From positions 1 to 64,000 of the forward strand of contig CAWEVM010000003.1 in the NCBI GenBank assembly GCA_963812505.1: a stretch of 64,000 nt of DNA, given 5' to 3'. The stretch comes from JAMXLO01 sp963812505 (GTDB lineage Bacteria; Pseudomonadota; Alphaproteobacteria; Acetobacterales; Acetobacteraceae). The notes below the pieces were generated by a model. The model searched no databases. It saw nothing but the letters and a program-made list of their open reading frames with translations, and was not told where the DNA came from. Positions 17,169 through 26,268 of the stretch are shown here, piece by piece; the first letter of the stretch is position 1; every line of letters starts with the position of its first letter. The position numbers were made by a program, and so were the translations under genes.

Positions 17169-17318
17169 AATCATGTGTCCCGCGACGATTGCGGGCGCAG
17201 TGGTAGGGCGCGCGATGTAGCCCCCGCACGGGGTCGCGTCAACCGAAGTCCGAAGGCGCGGCAGGGCGCCCTCCTCTGGCCCCCCTCCCGCAAGGCGAGG
17301 CGGCGTAACCTGGGCGCT

Positions 17319-17888
17319 TCAGAGGACGACGAACAGGGCGAAGCATGCGGCGACTGCACCGATGATCCCGGCGGCGACCGCGAGTGCCAGGATGCGGGTC
17401 ACCACGGCGACCGATGCCAGCACGATTGCGATCTGCAGCGCGCCCACCACGAGCTCGAATTCATGGTAGCGGTGAAAAGCCTCGTCCCGCGCGGTCTCCT
17501 CAGCCTTCGCACGCTCGGCGATCTGCTTCATGCCGTCGGCCTGGGGCTCGTCGCGCATCCGCGCCTCGGTATCCTTGGCGCGGGCGATTTCTGCCTGCGG
17601 CCCTGCATCGGCGGCGTTGGGCAGATTGGCAAGAATCCCGGCCTCCACAGCGAGGGTCGTCGCGCGTGCGTTCTTCGCCTGGTAGAACGCCCAGTCGTCG
17701 GATACCGCGACGTGATGCGTCAGATAGGCATTCTGAGCGCCCTTCTCCCCCATGTCGGCAAGCGCCAGTGCCGCCGCGAGCACCGCGATCAGGACCGCGA
17801 TGCGGCGCGCCGTTCCGTCGGTGTGGTGCGCGGGCGCATGTTCCGCGTGCTCCAGGCCCTCGCGCGCGTGTTCGATCGTCTCGCTCAT
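17319..17888 (-). CDS. DUF4337 family membrane protein
   Basis: A 189-residue protein. The charged, His-rich N-terminus (MSETIEHAREGLEHAEHAPA) is followed by a membrane helix at about 29-44, a soluble helical middle with WAFYQAKNARAT, and two C-terminal helices (about 146-189). This layout and the WAFYQAK motif match DUF4337. The function is unknown. The ATG overlaps the stop of the upstream hybrid histidine kinase by four bases, so the two are likely co-expressed. Confidence 0.85.
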   Translation of the reverse strand: MSETIEHAREGLEHAEHAPAHHTDGTARRIAVLIAVLAAALALADMGEKGAQNAYLTHHVAVSDDWAFYQAKNARATTLAVEAGILANLPNAADAGPQAEIARAKDTEARMRDEPQADGMKQIAERAKAEETARDEAFHRYHEFELVVGALQIAIVLASVAVVTRILALAVAAGIIGAVAACFALFVVL

Positions 17889-20080
17889 CCCTCAACCCTC
17901 GTTTCCGCTGTGCTGTTGGGCGTTGCGAGCACCTCGCGGACCTTGGCCGCCAGCGCGCTCAGATTGAATGGCTTGGGGATGAAATGCATGTCGTGATCGA
18001 GCATGCCGTCGTGCAGGACAGTGTTGCGTGTATAGCCGGTGGTGAACAGCACGCGTAGACCCGGTTGCGCGCTGCGCGCCGCATCCGCCAGGGCCCGGCC
18101 GTTCACCCCGCCTGGCAGGCCGACATCAGTGAACAGCAGATCGATGCCACCGCGGTCGACGATCAGCCGCACACCATCCATGGCATCGCCAGCCTCGAGC
18201 ACCTGATATCCCATCTCACGCAGCGCCTCGACCGAGGAGCGGCGCACCTCTTCATCGTCCTCCACGACCAGTATCGTCTCGCCGTCGCCGTGTGCATGTA
18301 CCGGTGCCATGGGCCCAGCGGTAGTTGCCGGCTGAGTCTCCGGACGGATGAAGCGCGGCAGATACACCTTCACGCTGCAACCCTGGCCCGGCTCGCTATG
18401 GATCGCCACGTATCCGCCTGACTGCTTGACGAACCCGTACACCATCGAGAGGCCGAGACCGGTGCCCCGACCGAGCGGTTTTGTGGTGAAGAACGGTTCG
18501 AACGCCATGCTGATCACATCGGCTGTCATACCGGTGCCGGTATCGCTGACCGCAAGGAGTACGTAGTCGCCCGCAACGACCTCGGAGTGTGTCGCGGCGT
18601 AACCATCGTCAAGATGCGCATTCGCTGTCTCGATTGTCAGCTTGCCGCCTCCCGGCATCGCATCGCGCGCATTCACCGCGAGATTGAGCAGCACGTTCTC
18701 CAACTGGTTCGCATCCACGCAGGTCTGCCACAGCCCGCCGGCGAACGCGGTCTCGATCACGATGTCCTCGCCCAGGGTGCGATGCAGCAGGTCGGACATG
18801 TTAGACGCCAGTCGCGAGATATCGAGTGGTTCCGGATCAAGGGGCTGCTGGCGAGAGAAGGCCAGCAGCCGATGTGTCAACGTCGCTGCGCGCTGCACAC
18901 CGGCCATCGCGGACTCGGTCAGTCTCAAGAGCGAAGGACTGTCCGGCGGCAGCCGCCGCTGCAACAGCTCGATGTTGCTGCTGATCACCGTCAGATGGTT
19001 GTTGAAGTCGTGCGCGATGCCGCCGGTGAGACGGCCGACCGCCTCCATTTTCTGCGACTGGCGCAGCGTTTCCTCGGCGACTTCGCTGCGGCGCACCGCA
19101 TCCTGCAACTTTGCCAACGTGGCGTGCTGTCGCCGCCATTGCCGCGCCGCCAGCAGACTGAGCGCAAGTAACCCCAGCGTCGCCGGAATGCCGAAAATCA
19201 GATGGACCGCCATGGCGTCGCGCCATTCGCGGACCACTGAACTCCAGAGGCGGCCGATGGCAATGTAGACAGGATAGTTGGCCAGCCGGCGATAGGCGAC
19301 GACGCGCTCAGCACCGTCGATCGACGATCTCCCACGCACAAGCCCGGCGAGCGGTGAGCTGGCGATGGCATTGACCAGGAATTGGTCATGTTGGCTGCCT
19401 TCAGCTTGCGTCGGTTCAGGATAGCCGGCGAGCGGCGCCCCGTCCGCACGCAACAACTGCGCGCTGTAGTCGGTGTCGCCGGCAAACAGGTCGCTGTCGA
19501 ATTTGCTGAAATAGGTCGGTGACACGCCGACCAGGATGGCACCTTCGAAATGCCGTGGGTCGTTGCCGCGGCGAACAGCAACGGTGAACACGTCCGCTCG
19601 GGTCAACCGGCCGAACACGATGCCGCCGATCTCGAACGGCGCACCACTGTCGCGCAGGGCCGCGAAATATCCGCGGTCGCTGAAGTTGATGTCATGGTCG
19701 GCAGGAAAACGCGAGGTCGCTACCAGCGCGTGCCCGTCCGCCGCGGTCACCACGATTGCGGTCACCTGACTGTAGCCGGCGATCATGGCCACCAGGCGAT
19801 CGTGCAGCTCGCCTTCGCGTGCGGTCACCGCATCATCGCCCAGATTGCCGAGCAGATCGTTCACCCTTCCGCCGAGCAGGACGTGGGTGTCGAGTACGCG
19901 CGCCACCTGTTCGTCGGAGACGGCAAGCGTGCTCAGCAGACTTGCGTTTGCCTCTCGCACGGTGCCGCGCCAGGCGAGCCAGCCGCCTCCGGCCAACACC
20001 AGAAGCGGCAGCAGAACTGAGGCGACAACCAGCCCGCGTATCGCCCACGGAGCGCCGGTCCTGCCGCTGCTCTCGCTCAT
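17885..20080 (-). CDS. hybrid sensor histidine kinase with periplasmic sensor and receiver domain
   Basis: A 731-residue protein from ATG 20080. One membrane helix lies at about 14-34, with a second near 295-315 closing a large periplasmic domain. That domain includes VTAADGHALVATSR and DINFSDRGYFAALRDSG, typical of a dCache-type sensor. Then come GGIAHDFNNHLTVISSNIEL (H box of the HisKA subclass that phosphorylates with an adjacent D), VLLNLAVNARDAMPGGGKL (N box), VSDTGTGM and GRGTGLGLSMVYGFV. A C-terminal receiver domain has LLFTDVGLPGG with the phospho-Asp. Longer in-frame starts to 20386 run into divergent rbsK and are rejected. The ligand is unknown; Cache domains often bind small carboxylates or amino acids. 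Confidence 0.9.
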   Translation of the reverse strand: MSESSGRTGAPWAIRGLVVASVLLPLLVLAGGGWLAWRGTVREANASLLSTLAVSDEQVARVLDTHVLLGGRVNDLLGNLGDDAVTAREGELHDRLVAMIAGYSQVTAIVVTAADGHALVATSRFPADHDINFSDRGYFAALRDSGAPFEIGGIVFGRLTRADVFTVAVRRGNDPRHFEGAILVGVSPTYFSKFDSDLFAGDTDYSAQLLRADGAPLAGYPEPTQAEGSQHDQFLVNAIASSPLAGLVRGRSSIDGAERVVAYRRLANYPVYIAIGRLWSSVVREWRDAMAVHLIFGIPATLGLLALSLLAARQWRRQHATLAKLQDAVRRSEVAEETLRQSQKMEAVGRLTGGIAHDFNNHLTVISSNIELLQRRLPPDSPSLLRLTESAMAGVQRAATLTHRLLAFSRQQPLDPEPLDISRLASNMSDLLHRTLGEDIVIETAFAGGLWQTCVDANQLENVLLNLAVNARDAMPGGGKLTIETANAHLDDGYAATHSEVVAGDYVLLAVSDTGTGMTADVISMAFEPFFTTKPLGRGTGLGLSMVYGFVKQSGGYVAIHSEPGQGCSVKVYLPRFIRPETQPATTAGPMAPVHAHGDGETILVVEDDEEVRRSSVEALREMGYQVLEAGDAMDGVRLIVDRGGIDLLFTDVGLPGGVNGRALADAARSAQPGLRVLFTTGYTRNTVLHDGMLDHDMHFIPKPFNLSALAAKVREVLATPNSTAETRVEG

Positions 20081-20210
20081 TCCTGGTGTCGTCTCCTCCC
20101 GGGCCGCAATAGAGTTGCCGCAACGATTGATGTCATAGTACCGAGGCCGTAGCCAGATGTACTTGCGGCCATGCTCACGGTGCCGTGATGGCAAAATTGA
20201 GGTAAGGAAC

Positions 20211-21150
20211 ATGCCAGCGGTGAAGCCGGTCGTCGTCATTGGCAGCCTCAACATGGACCTTGTCGCGCGATGTGAGCATCTGCCGCGCGGCGGGCAGACG
20301 GTATTTGGTACAGACTTTTTCACGGCTGCTGGTGGCAAGGGGGCCAACCAGGCAGTTGCCGCGGCGCGATTAGGCGCACGCGTCACGATGGCAGGCTGCG
20401 TGGGCGATGATCAGTTTGGCATTGACCTAGTTGCCGGGCTGCGGCGCGATGGGGTTCTCCTGGGTGCTGTGCAGACGGTGCCTGGACCGACCGGCACTGC
20501 GCTGATCACCATCGATGCGGAGGGCGCCAATACGATCGTGGTGATCTCCGGTGCCAACAATGCCTGTGACCCGGCGTTGGTGGATTGCGCGCTGGCCTGC
20601 GCTGGTGCACCGGGTATCCTACTGCTGCAGCACGAGATACCCGAGGAGGTGAACGCACACGCGATCCGCGCGGCACACGCGGCGGGTTGGTTCATCGTGC
20701 TCAATCCGGCGCCGGCGCGTCCGGTGATGTCTGAGCTATTGCCGCTGATCGACCTCATCGCGCCGAATGAGACAGAGGCTGCGGCGCTGACCGGCAGCAG
20801 CGATCCGCACGCGGCGGCGCGGCATTTGTTGGCGCAAGGTGCGCGCGCCGCACTGATCACCCTCGGCGGTGCAGGAGCGCTGTATCGCGACGCGAGCAAT
20901 GCGTTGCATTGCGCCGCCGTTGCAGTGCGGCCGGTGGACACGACCGCCGCCGGCGATGCCTACATCGGTGCATTGGCCGCCTGCATTGTCGGAGGACCGA
21001 ACCGTCCCGGACAGTCTCGGCTTCGCCGCGGCGGCCGCCGGATTGGCGGTGACGCGGCTTGGTGCGCAGCCATCGCTGGGATCGCGCGACGAGGTGGCGG
21101 CGTTCATTGCGCGTTTTGGCGCGCCAAGGCCCGAAACGATTGCTGCCTGA
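20211..21150 (+). pseudogene. rbsK: ribokinase-family sugar kinase with a C-terminal frameshift
   Basis: Ribokinase phosphorylates D-ribose at O5. The reading frame from ATG 20211 shows the PfkB signatures VIGSLNMDLVAR, TAAGGKGANQAVAAARLGA and the catalytic DTTAAGDAYIGAL (the usual D-T-x-A-G-D is DTTAAGD, with D the base). Immediately after ACIVGG the frame changes. The expected tail RTVPDSLGFAAAAAGLAVTRL..SRDEVAAFIARF (quoted in part) continues in another frame after removal of one C at 20997-20998. Restored length is 312 residues, normal for RbsK. Unrepaired, the frame runs on into antisense cytochrome c sequence. No ribose transporter lies nearby, so the sugar is inferred from family resemblance only. 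Confidence 0.88.
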
Positions 21151-21164
21151 TCAACCGCGGCGCG

Positions 21165-21677
21165 TCATTGGCTCGCGGCTGTGGGCGTCTTCTCTGCCGT
21201 TTGCGGCGAGGGCAATGGTTCAGCGTTGTGGGAAAGCGTCCGCAGATAGGCGATGACGTCGATCCGCTGCTTCTCGTTCTTGATCCCGGGAAACGCCATG
21301 CGCGTGCCCGGAGCGTAATCGCTCGGTTTGGTGAGCCAGGCGTTCAGTTCGTCATAGGTCCACGGACCTTGCCTGGCCTTCAGCGCCTCGGAATAGTTGA
21401 AGCCTTGCATATGGGCGTGCGGCCCGCCGACCACGCCATACAGGTTCGGTCCGACGATTGCCTTGCCGCCTTCCTCCAGTGAGTGACAGGCCGCGCAGAC
21501 TCTCTTCGCATACGACTCGCCTGCGACCGGATCAGCGTTGGCCAACTGTTGCGCGATTGCCGGTGACGGCTCTTTCCCTGCGTCGGGAGGCATCGGAGCT
21601 GCGTTTCCCTGACCGATTGGTGTAATGCCCGCCAACAGCACCCAGATGCCAGTGCCCAAGTTGACCATGCGTCGCAT
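21165..21677 (-). CDS. class I c-type cytochrome (c2-like), exported
   Basis: A 170-residue electron carrier with an N-terminal signal/anchor helix (MVNLGTGIWVLLAGITPIG) and one haem-c site, VCAACH (C61, C64, H65 from ATG 21677). The axial methionine lies in TRMAFPGI (M127), with GPNLYGVVGG and WTYDELNAWLTKP in between as in mitochondrial-type c2. The ATG at 21677 has a good Shine-Dalgarno (GGAGG) eight bases away. An upstream in-frame GTG at 21692 is less likely. A Thr/Pro/Ala tail of about 20 residues ends the protein. It converges on rbsK with 14 bases between. Confidence 0.92.
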   Translation of the reverse strand: MRRMVNLGTGIWVLLAGITPIGQGNAAPMPPDAGKEPSPAIAQQLANADPVAGESYAKRVCAACHSLEEGGKAIVGPNLYGVVGGPHAHMQGFNYSEALKARQGPWTYDELNAWLTKPSDYAPGTRMAFPGIKNEKQRIDVIAYLRTLSHNAEPLPSPQTAEKTPTAASQ

Positions 21678-21737
21678 GCTGATCGCCTCCACGGTTCGGT
21701 CCTGCTCACTCGTGCGGGAACCGTGCGAGACCGCGGT

Positions 21738-24494
21738 TTATTCCGGACGGGGAGGCGGTCCCTGCCAAGCGGGCGGCATCAGCTGCGTCGGCGTCAGCGG
21801 ATGTGCGTCCTCAAGGGCGTCGCGCGCCATGATCTCTGCACGTTCGAATACCTGCTGGAGCCGGTTGGCTGTGAGCTGCTCGGCTCCATGAAAGGCCATT
21901 GAAACGATCTGTTCGCCGAGCGCGCGATAGCTCTCGAACTGGCTCTCCTCGAAGAACTGTTCGGTCGTGCTCTGATGGGGAAAGTCGTCATGGTCGGCCC
22001 AATAGGCGAGCACGTCGGCTCGCATGTAGTTCGGCCGCCAGGGCTTCAGGTACAGCAGCGATCCCTTCGACCCGTCATGGTAGGTGATCCGCGCGAGCGC
22101 GCCGGACGCGTTCAGATTGACATCGCCCTTGATGACCGGCGCGATGAAATCGATCGTCACATACAGGTCGATCGCCGCCATGCGCAGCGCGCGGCCGAGA
22201 TCGGTGTAATGGTACTCGGGATCGCAACCCGCATCGATCACCACGATGCGGCGGCACTGACGGCGCAGCATCTCGTAGACGCCGAGGTTGTCGAAATGTC
22301 CGCCGTCGGACAGGTAGACGTCTTTGCGCTTGTCATTCGCGCGGCCGAGCATCTCGCTGAACAGCGGCCGCAGCGCGTTGCTGGGTTTTGCCTGTCCCCA
22401 CGATTGTCTGACACCAGGATTAGGCAGCCAGGCACCCAGTCGCACATCAAACAAGGTCATCAGGAAGGAGGTGGCGGGTGAGGAGTGATAGCCCATGTTG
22501 GGGCTGACGGCCGCGCCTGATATCGTCATCGCGGTCCCGAGCGTTATGCCGTGGTTCTCATCCGCGGCGCCAGACTCGCGTTCCTGTCCGGCATAGTCCG
22601 CGGTTCTGACATAACAGCCGTTGGGGTTGCCGCTCGCGTCTTGCTCTCCGAGGCAACCGGCGCCGGCGCGCAGCGGCGTGATGATGAATGATGCAGCCTT
22701 GCGCTCCGCCCAGCCGCTCGGCGCGCCCTCCAGGAGGTTGAGCGTGACGTTCACCACCGGGAACAGAATGCCGCGTTGTTCCTTGCCCTCGTAAAGCTCC
22801 TGCATGCGGAGATTGTCGCCGGGATCGAAGCGTGTGTAGGCGTCTGGCTTGCGTTCCTGCGGCGGCCGCGCGGTGCCGATGAAGGCGCGGGCCAGCCGAT
22901 TGCGATAGACGCCGTGCAGCGAGAAGCGGTTGATGTTGATGCGACTGCCGCAATACAGCGATAGCGCCACCAGCAGGACAATCACGCCAAGTGCGGTCAG
23001 CCAGGAACGCTCCAACCATGCGCTATCCAGCTCTTTGACAATGATGGCGCCGAGCCTGCCCAGCAGCATGAACAGCGTCGCGGCGAACAGCAGCGTGGCG
23101 AGCGCGATCAAGGCCTCGCGCGCCATGCCGGTCCATGAGGCGGTGCCTGTGACGTCGGGGGAGGTCTTTGAGCCGAACGACTTCGCGCTTTGGCCCAGCC
23201 ATGCGCCGACCGGTCCGCTGATAAATCCGACGACGGCGGCATAGGTGGTCGGCCATTGCTCGAACACCAAGGCAGGCACGACCAGCGTGATGGCAGCGAG
23301 TGCGCTCCAGCCGAGTAGGGGGACCAGCTTTTCTCCGTTCAGCCGTGCCAGCCATTCCCTATCGAGTTCGGCGTAGGCTGCGGTCCAACGCAGGCCGACA
23401 TAGAGCGTGCTGTGCAGGACCTGTGCGCCGATGACCCAGAGGGGGGCGAGTACTGCGAGCGTCGTGACCGACATCTGCTGGCCGAGCGTGGCGCCGAGTT
23501 GCAGCAGGAACGCGCTGAGTGCCGCGCCAAGCGCCCAGAAGCCGAAGTTCCATGCGAAAGCGGCCCAGTGTTTCCGGCCGAGTGTCGCGGCGGCAATGAT
23601 GTAGCCGCCGATGAGCACGCTGAATGCTCCTAAAGAGACTGGCGCGAAGGTCCGGGACAGGAACCCAACTGCGCCACCGAGGCCGGCCGACGTGGCGCTG
23701 AACCAGAGCGGGGCGAGAAACGCCCACAGCAGAACCGGCGTGACCACCCAGCGCTGCACGGTCGAGGCAGCCACGCCATAACCGCCGGCCCGCGAACCCC
23801 TCGCGCCATCATAGGCGTGCGTGGGCACCGAGCGGCAGACCATGATGGTGCCGGTCAGCAGGCAGAGAAGGCCAGCGATCAGGGCCGCAGTCGCCCAACC
23901 CGATGCAACGCGCCGCAGCAGTTCCTGGTACAGCAGCGGCACGATCGCAAGCGCGAGCAGCACGGGGCCGAACACAAGCCAGTTCAGCAGCACGTTGCGT
24001 AGCCACAGGACGATCGCCGACCAGGTGTCCGACGAACCGAGCCCGCCTTCGGGGATCAGGAAGTTCGTATAGTTGCGCAGGCTGCGCAGCGCAGGGTCGG
24101 CGGGCTCGGTCAGCGCCTTGATCGCGGCGCTCAGTGCGCCGTTGCCCTTGCCGCCGCCGTGCATGATCGTTGCCAGCCAGGCGCCGATATAGCCGCCGCC
24201 AGACACGGTCGAGAGGTAGTTGAATTCGCCGAGCAGCCGCTTCGCCGCCAATGCCTGCAATGCGCCGAGACAGAACGCCGCGCTGCGAATGCCGCCGCCT
24301 GACAGGCAGAGCGCGGTTCGTGGCGTCGCACACAGTTCGTCTCTGTGCTCACGCAGCCATTGCTGCGTTCGTGGGGGCGGCTTGCCGTCCGTCCAGTCGT
24401 TGCAGACGAGTGCGGCATATTCCTCGAGCAGCGTATCTTCCTGGCCCCATATCGCCTCCGAAACAGGCGCTTGCCCTTTGTCATTTTGCGGCAA
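21738..24494 (-). CDS. large patatin-like phospholipase (PNPLA) with transmembrane region
   Basis: A 918-residue protein. The N-terminal patatin elements are ALCLSGGGIRSAAFCLGALQ (oxyanion loop, about 61-80) and the nucleophile elbow STVSGGGYIGAW with S98; the Gly two before Ser is replaced by Thr. The catalytic Asp is probably in YLSDGGHFDNLGVYEML near residue 735. Between these lie about eight hydrophobic helices (roughly 160-550), so the hydrolase half-sites are split by a membrane region. Such proteins are annotated as patatin-like in many Proteobacteria; the substrate is unknown but lipid acyl esters are expected. It is divergent from the FAD oxidoreductase gene. Confidence 0.83.
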   Translation of the reverse strand: MPQNDKGQAPVSEAIWGQEDTLLEEYAALVCNDWTDGKPPPRTQQWLREHRDELCATPRTALCLSGGGIRSAAFCLGALQALAAKRLLGEFNYLSTVSGGGYIGAWLATIMHGGGKGNGALSAAIKALTEPADPALRSLRNYTNFLIPEGGLGSSDTWSAIVLWLRNVLLNWLVFGPVLLALAIVPLLYQELLRRVASGWATAALIAGLLCLLTGTIMVCRSVPTHAYDGARGSRAGGYGVAASTVQRWVVTPVLLWAFLAPLWFSATSAGLGGAVGFLSRTFAPVSLGAFSVLIGGYIIAAATLGRKHWAAFAWNFGFWALGAALSAFLLQLGATLGQQMSVTTLAVLAPLWVIGAQVLHSTLYVGLRWTAAYAELDREWLARLNGEKLVPLLGWSALAAITLVVPALVFEQWPTTYAAVVGFISGPVGAWLGQSAKSFGSKTSPDVTGTASWTGMAREALIALATLLFAATLFMLLGRLGAIIVKELDSAWLERSWLTALGVIVLLVALSLYCGSRININRFSLHGVYRNRLARAFIGTARPPQERKPDAYTRFDPGDNLRMQELYEGKEQRGILFPVVNVTLNLLEGAPSGWAERKAASFIITPLRAGAGCLGEQDASGNPNGCYVRTADYAGQERESGAADENHGITLGTAMTISGAAVSPNMGYHSSPATSFLMTLFDVRLGAWLPNPGVRQSWGQAKPSNALRPLFSEMLGRANDKRKDVYLSDGGHFDNLGVYEMLRRQCRRIVVIDAGCDPEYHYTDLGRALRMAAIDLYVTIDFIAPVIKGDVNLNASGALARITYHDGSKGSLLYLKPWRPNYMRADVLAYWADHDDFPHQSTTEQFFEESQFESYRALGEQIVSMAFHGAEQLTANRLQQVFERAEIMARDALEDAHPLTPTQLMPPAWQGPPPRPE

Positions 24495-24569
24495 TGGTGA
24501 GTTCCCCCGATGATGACGCGGCCCAGACTACGAATCGTGACGCCAGCGCTTTCAAGAAGGAGACACCAC

Positions 24570-25899
24570 ATGGCACCGCGCGTCGATCCTGTCGTATCCG
24601 ATAGCGAACTCCCGGCGCGCACTGGCGTGGTGGTCGTCGGCGGCGGGATCATTGGCACCAGCACGGCGTTCTTTCTCGCGCGCAAGGGTGTCCCGGTGGT
24701 GTTGTGCGAGAAGGGCCATATCGCCGGCGAGCAGTCGAGCCGCAACTGGGGCTGGTGCCGCAAGATGGGTCGCGATCCGCGCGAAATTCCGTTGGCGATC
24801 GAGGCGCTGCGGCTGTGGCCGGAGTTGAATGCGCTGACCGAAGCGGAAACCGGCTTCCGGCAATGCGGCATCGTCTATCTGTGCAAGACGCCAGAGGACA
24901 TGGCGAAGCGCGAAGCGTGGCTCGAGGAGGCGCGGCCGTACCAACTCGAACTCGCGGATGCTGTCGCGCGACGAGGCGACATCGGTGCTGCCGGGTCTGA
25001 CGGGCGACTGGCAGGGTGGGCTGTACACGCCGAGCGATGGACGCGGCGAACCGCAGAAGGCCGCGCCGGCAATTGCCGAGGCCGCGAGACGGCACGGTGC
25101 CACGGTCCTGCAGCAGTGCGCGGTGCGCGGCATAGAAACGCAGGCTGGACGCGTGGCGGGCGTGGTGACCGAGAAGGGGCGCATCGCTTGCGACAGCGTC
25201 GTGTTGGCCGGCGGCGTGTGGTCGCGGCTGTTCTGCGGCAATCTCGACCTGCGTCTTCCGCAGCTCAAGGTGATGTCGTCGGTGATGCGTACCGAAAAGA
25301 TGGACGCCGGGCTTGAGACTTCATGCAGCGGCTTCGGCTTCGGTGTGCGCAAGCGGCTCGACGGTGGCTACAATGTAGCGAGCTGGAGCGGCAACCTGGT
25401 GGATATCGTGCCGGACACGTTCCGCTTTTTCGGCGACTTCCTGCCGGCGCTACGGATGCAATGGCGCACCTTGCGACTGCGCATCGGTGGGAAGTTCCTG
25501 GAGGAGTGGCGAGTGCCGCGCCGCTGGACGCTCGATGGCGCGTCGCCGTTCGAGCGCGTGCGCACGCTGGACCCTGAGCCGTACCAGCCGATCCTAGACC
25601 AGGCGCGGCAGCACCTCACTGCGGCGTTCCCGGCTTTCCGCGATATGAAGGTGGCAGAAAGCTGGGGTGGCGTGATCGACGTGACGCCCGATGCGGTGCC
25701 GGTGATCTCGGCGGTCGACACGCTGCCGGGGTTCTTCATTGCCACCGGCTTCACCGGGCATGGCTTCGGCATTGGCCCAGGTGCGGGGCGGCTGATGGCG
25801 GAGCTTGTCACCGGCGAGACCCCGGTGGTCGATCCCACGCCGTTCCGCTACAGCCGCTTCACCGACGGATCGCGGCCACAGCCTTCGCCGCTGGTCTGA
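24570..25899 (+). pseudogene. FAD-dependent D-amino-acid-oxidase-family oxidoreductase, frameshifted
   Basis: The start at ATG 24570 is preceded by AAGAAGGAG. The first frame has the Rossmann dinucleotide motif VVVGGGIIGTSTAFFLARKG and GEQSSRNWGWCRKMGRDPRE, typical of glycine/D-amino-acid oxidase (DAO) relatives. It then loses register after PYQLE. The second frame carries MLSRDEATSVLPGL, VVLAGGVWSRLFCG, and the C-terminal FAD block TGFTGHGFGIGPGAGRLMAEL. Removing one A at 24949-24950 joins them (…YQLD-SRMLSRDE…) into a 442-residue protein of normal length. The substrate is unknown (an amine or amino acid). It is either a sequencing indel or a recent inactivation. Confidence 0.85.
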
Positions 25900-25969
25900 T
25901 AGCTCTGCTTGGCGGGCGTGCCCACGCATGGCAACGTCGCGGCCGCTTCAATAGGAACCGGAGGAAACC

Positions 25970-26257
25970 ATGGCCCTGCGCAAGTTCATTATCGAACGCG
26001 ACATTCCGGCGGTCGGCTCGCTTGAGCGTGAACAGCTGCGTGGCGCGGCGGCGAAATCCAACCAGGTGCTGAACCAGCTCGGCCCCGACATCCAGTGGGT
26101 GGAAAGCTATGTCGCCGCGGACAAGACGTTCTGTGTGTATCTGGCAAAGGACGAGGACATCATTCGCAAGCACGCGGAAATCAGCGGATTTCCGGCGACC
26201 AAGATTACCGAGGTGCGCAAGATGATCGATCCCACCACCGAGCATGCGGCATCGTGA
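25970..26257 (+). CDS. DUF4242 (nickel-binding-like small protein)
   Basis: A 95-residue protein. The pattern KFIIERDIPAVGSLEREQL, WVESYVAADKTFCVYLAKDE and IIRKHAEISGFPATKITEVR is the DUF4242 family, a ferredoxin-like fold. A streptomycete member has been reported to bind nickel, but no function is known here. GGAGG lies seven bases before the ATG at 25970. It follows the FAD oxidoreductase on the same strand after 70 bases and could be co-transcribed with it. Confidence 0.85.
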   Translation: MALRKFIIERDIPAVGSLEREQLRGAAAKSNQVLNQLGPDIQWVESYVAADKTFCVYLAKDEDIIRKHAEISGFPATKITEVRKMIDPTTEHAAS

Positions 26258-26268
26258 CACGAACGCTG

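Noticed and set aside
17170..17318. Prophage attachment site at the tRNA-Leu gene.
   Set aside because: tRNA ends are common integration sites, but no integrase or second copy of the tRNA 3' end is visible in the window.
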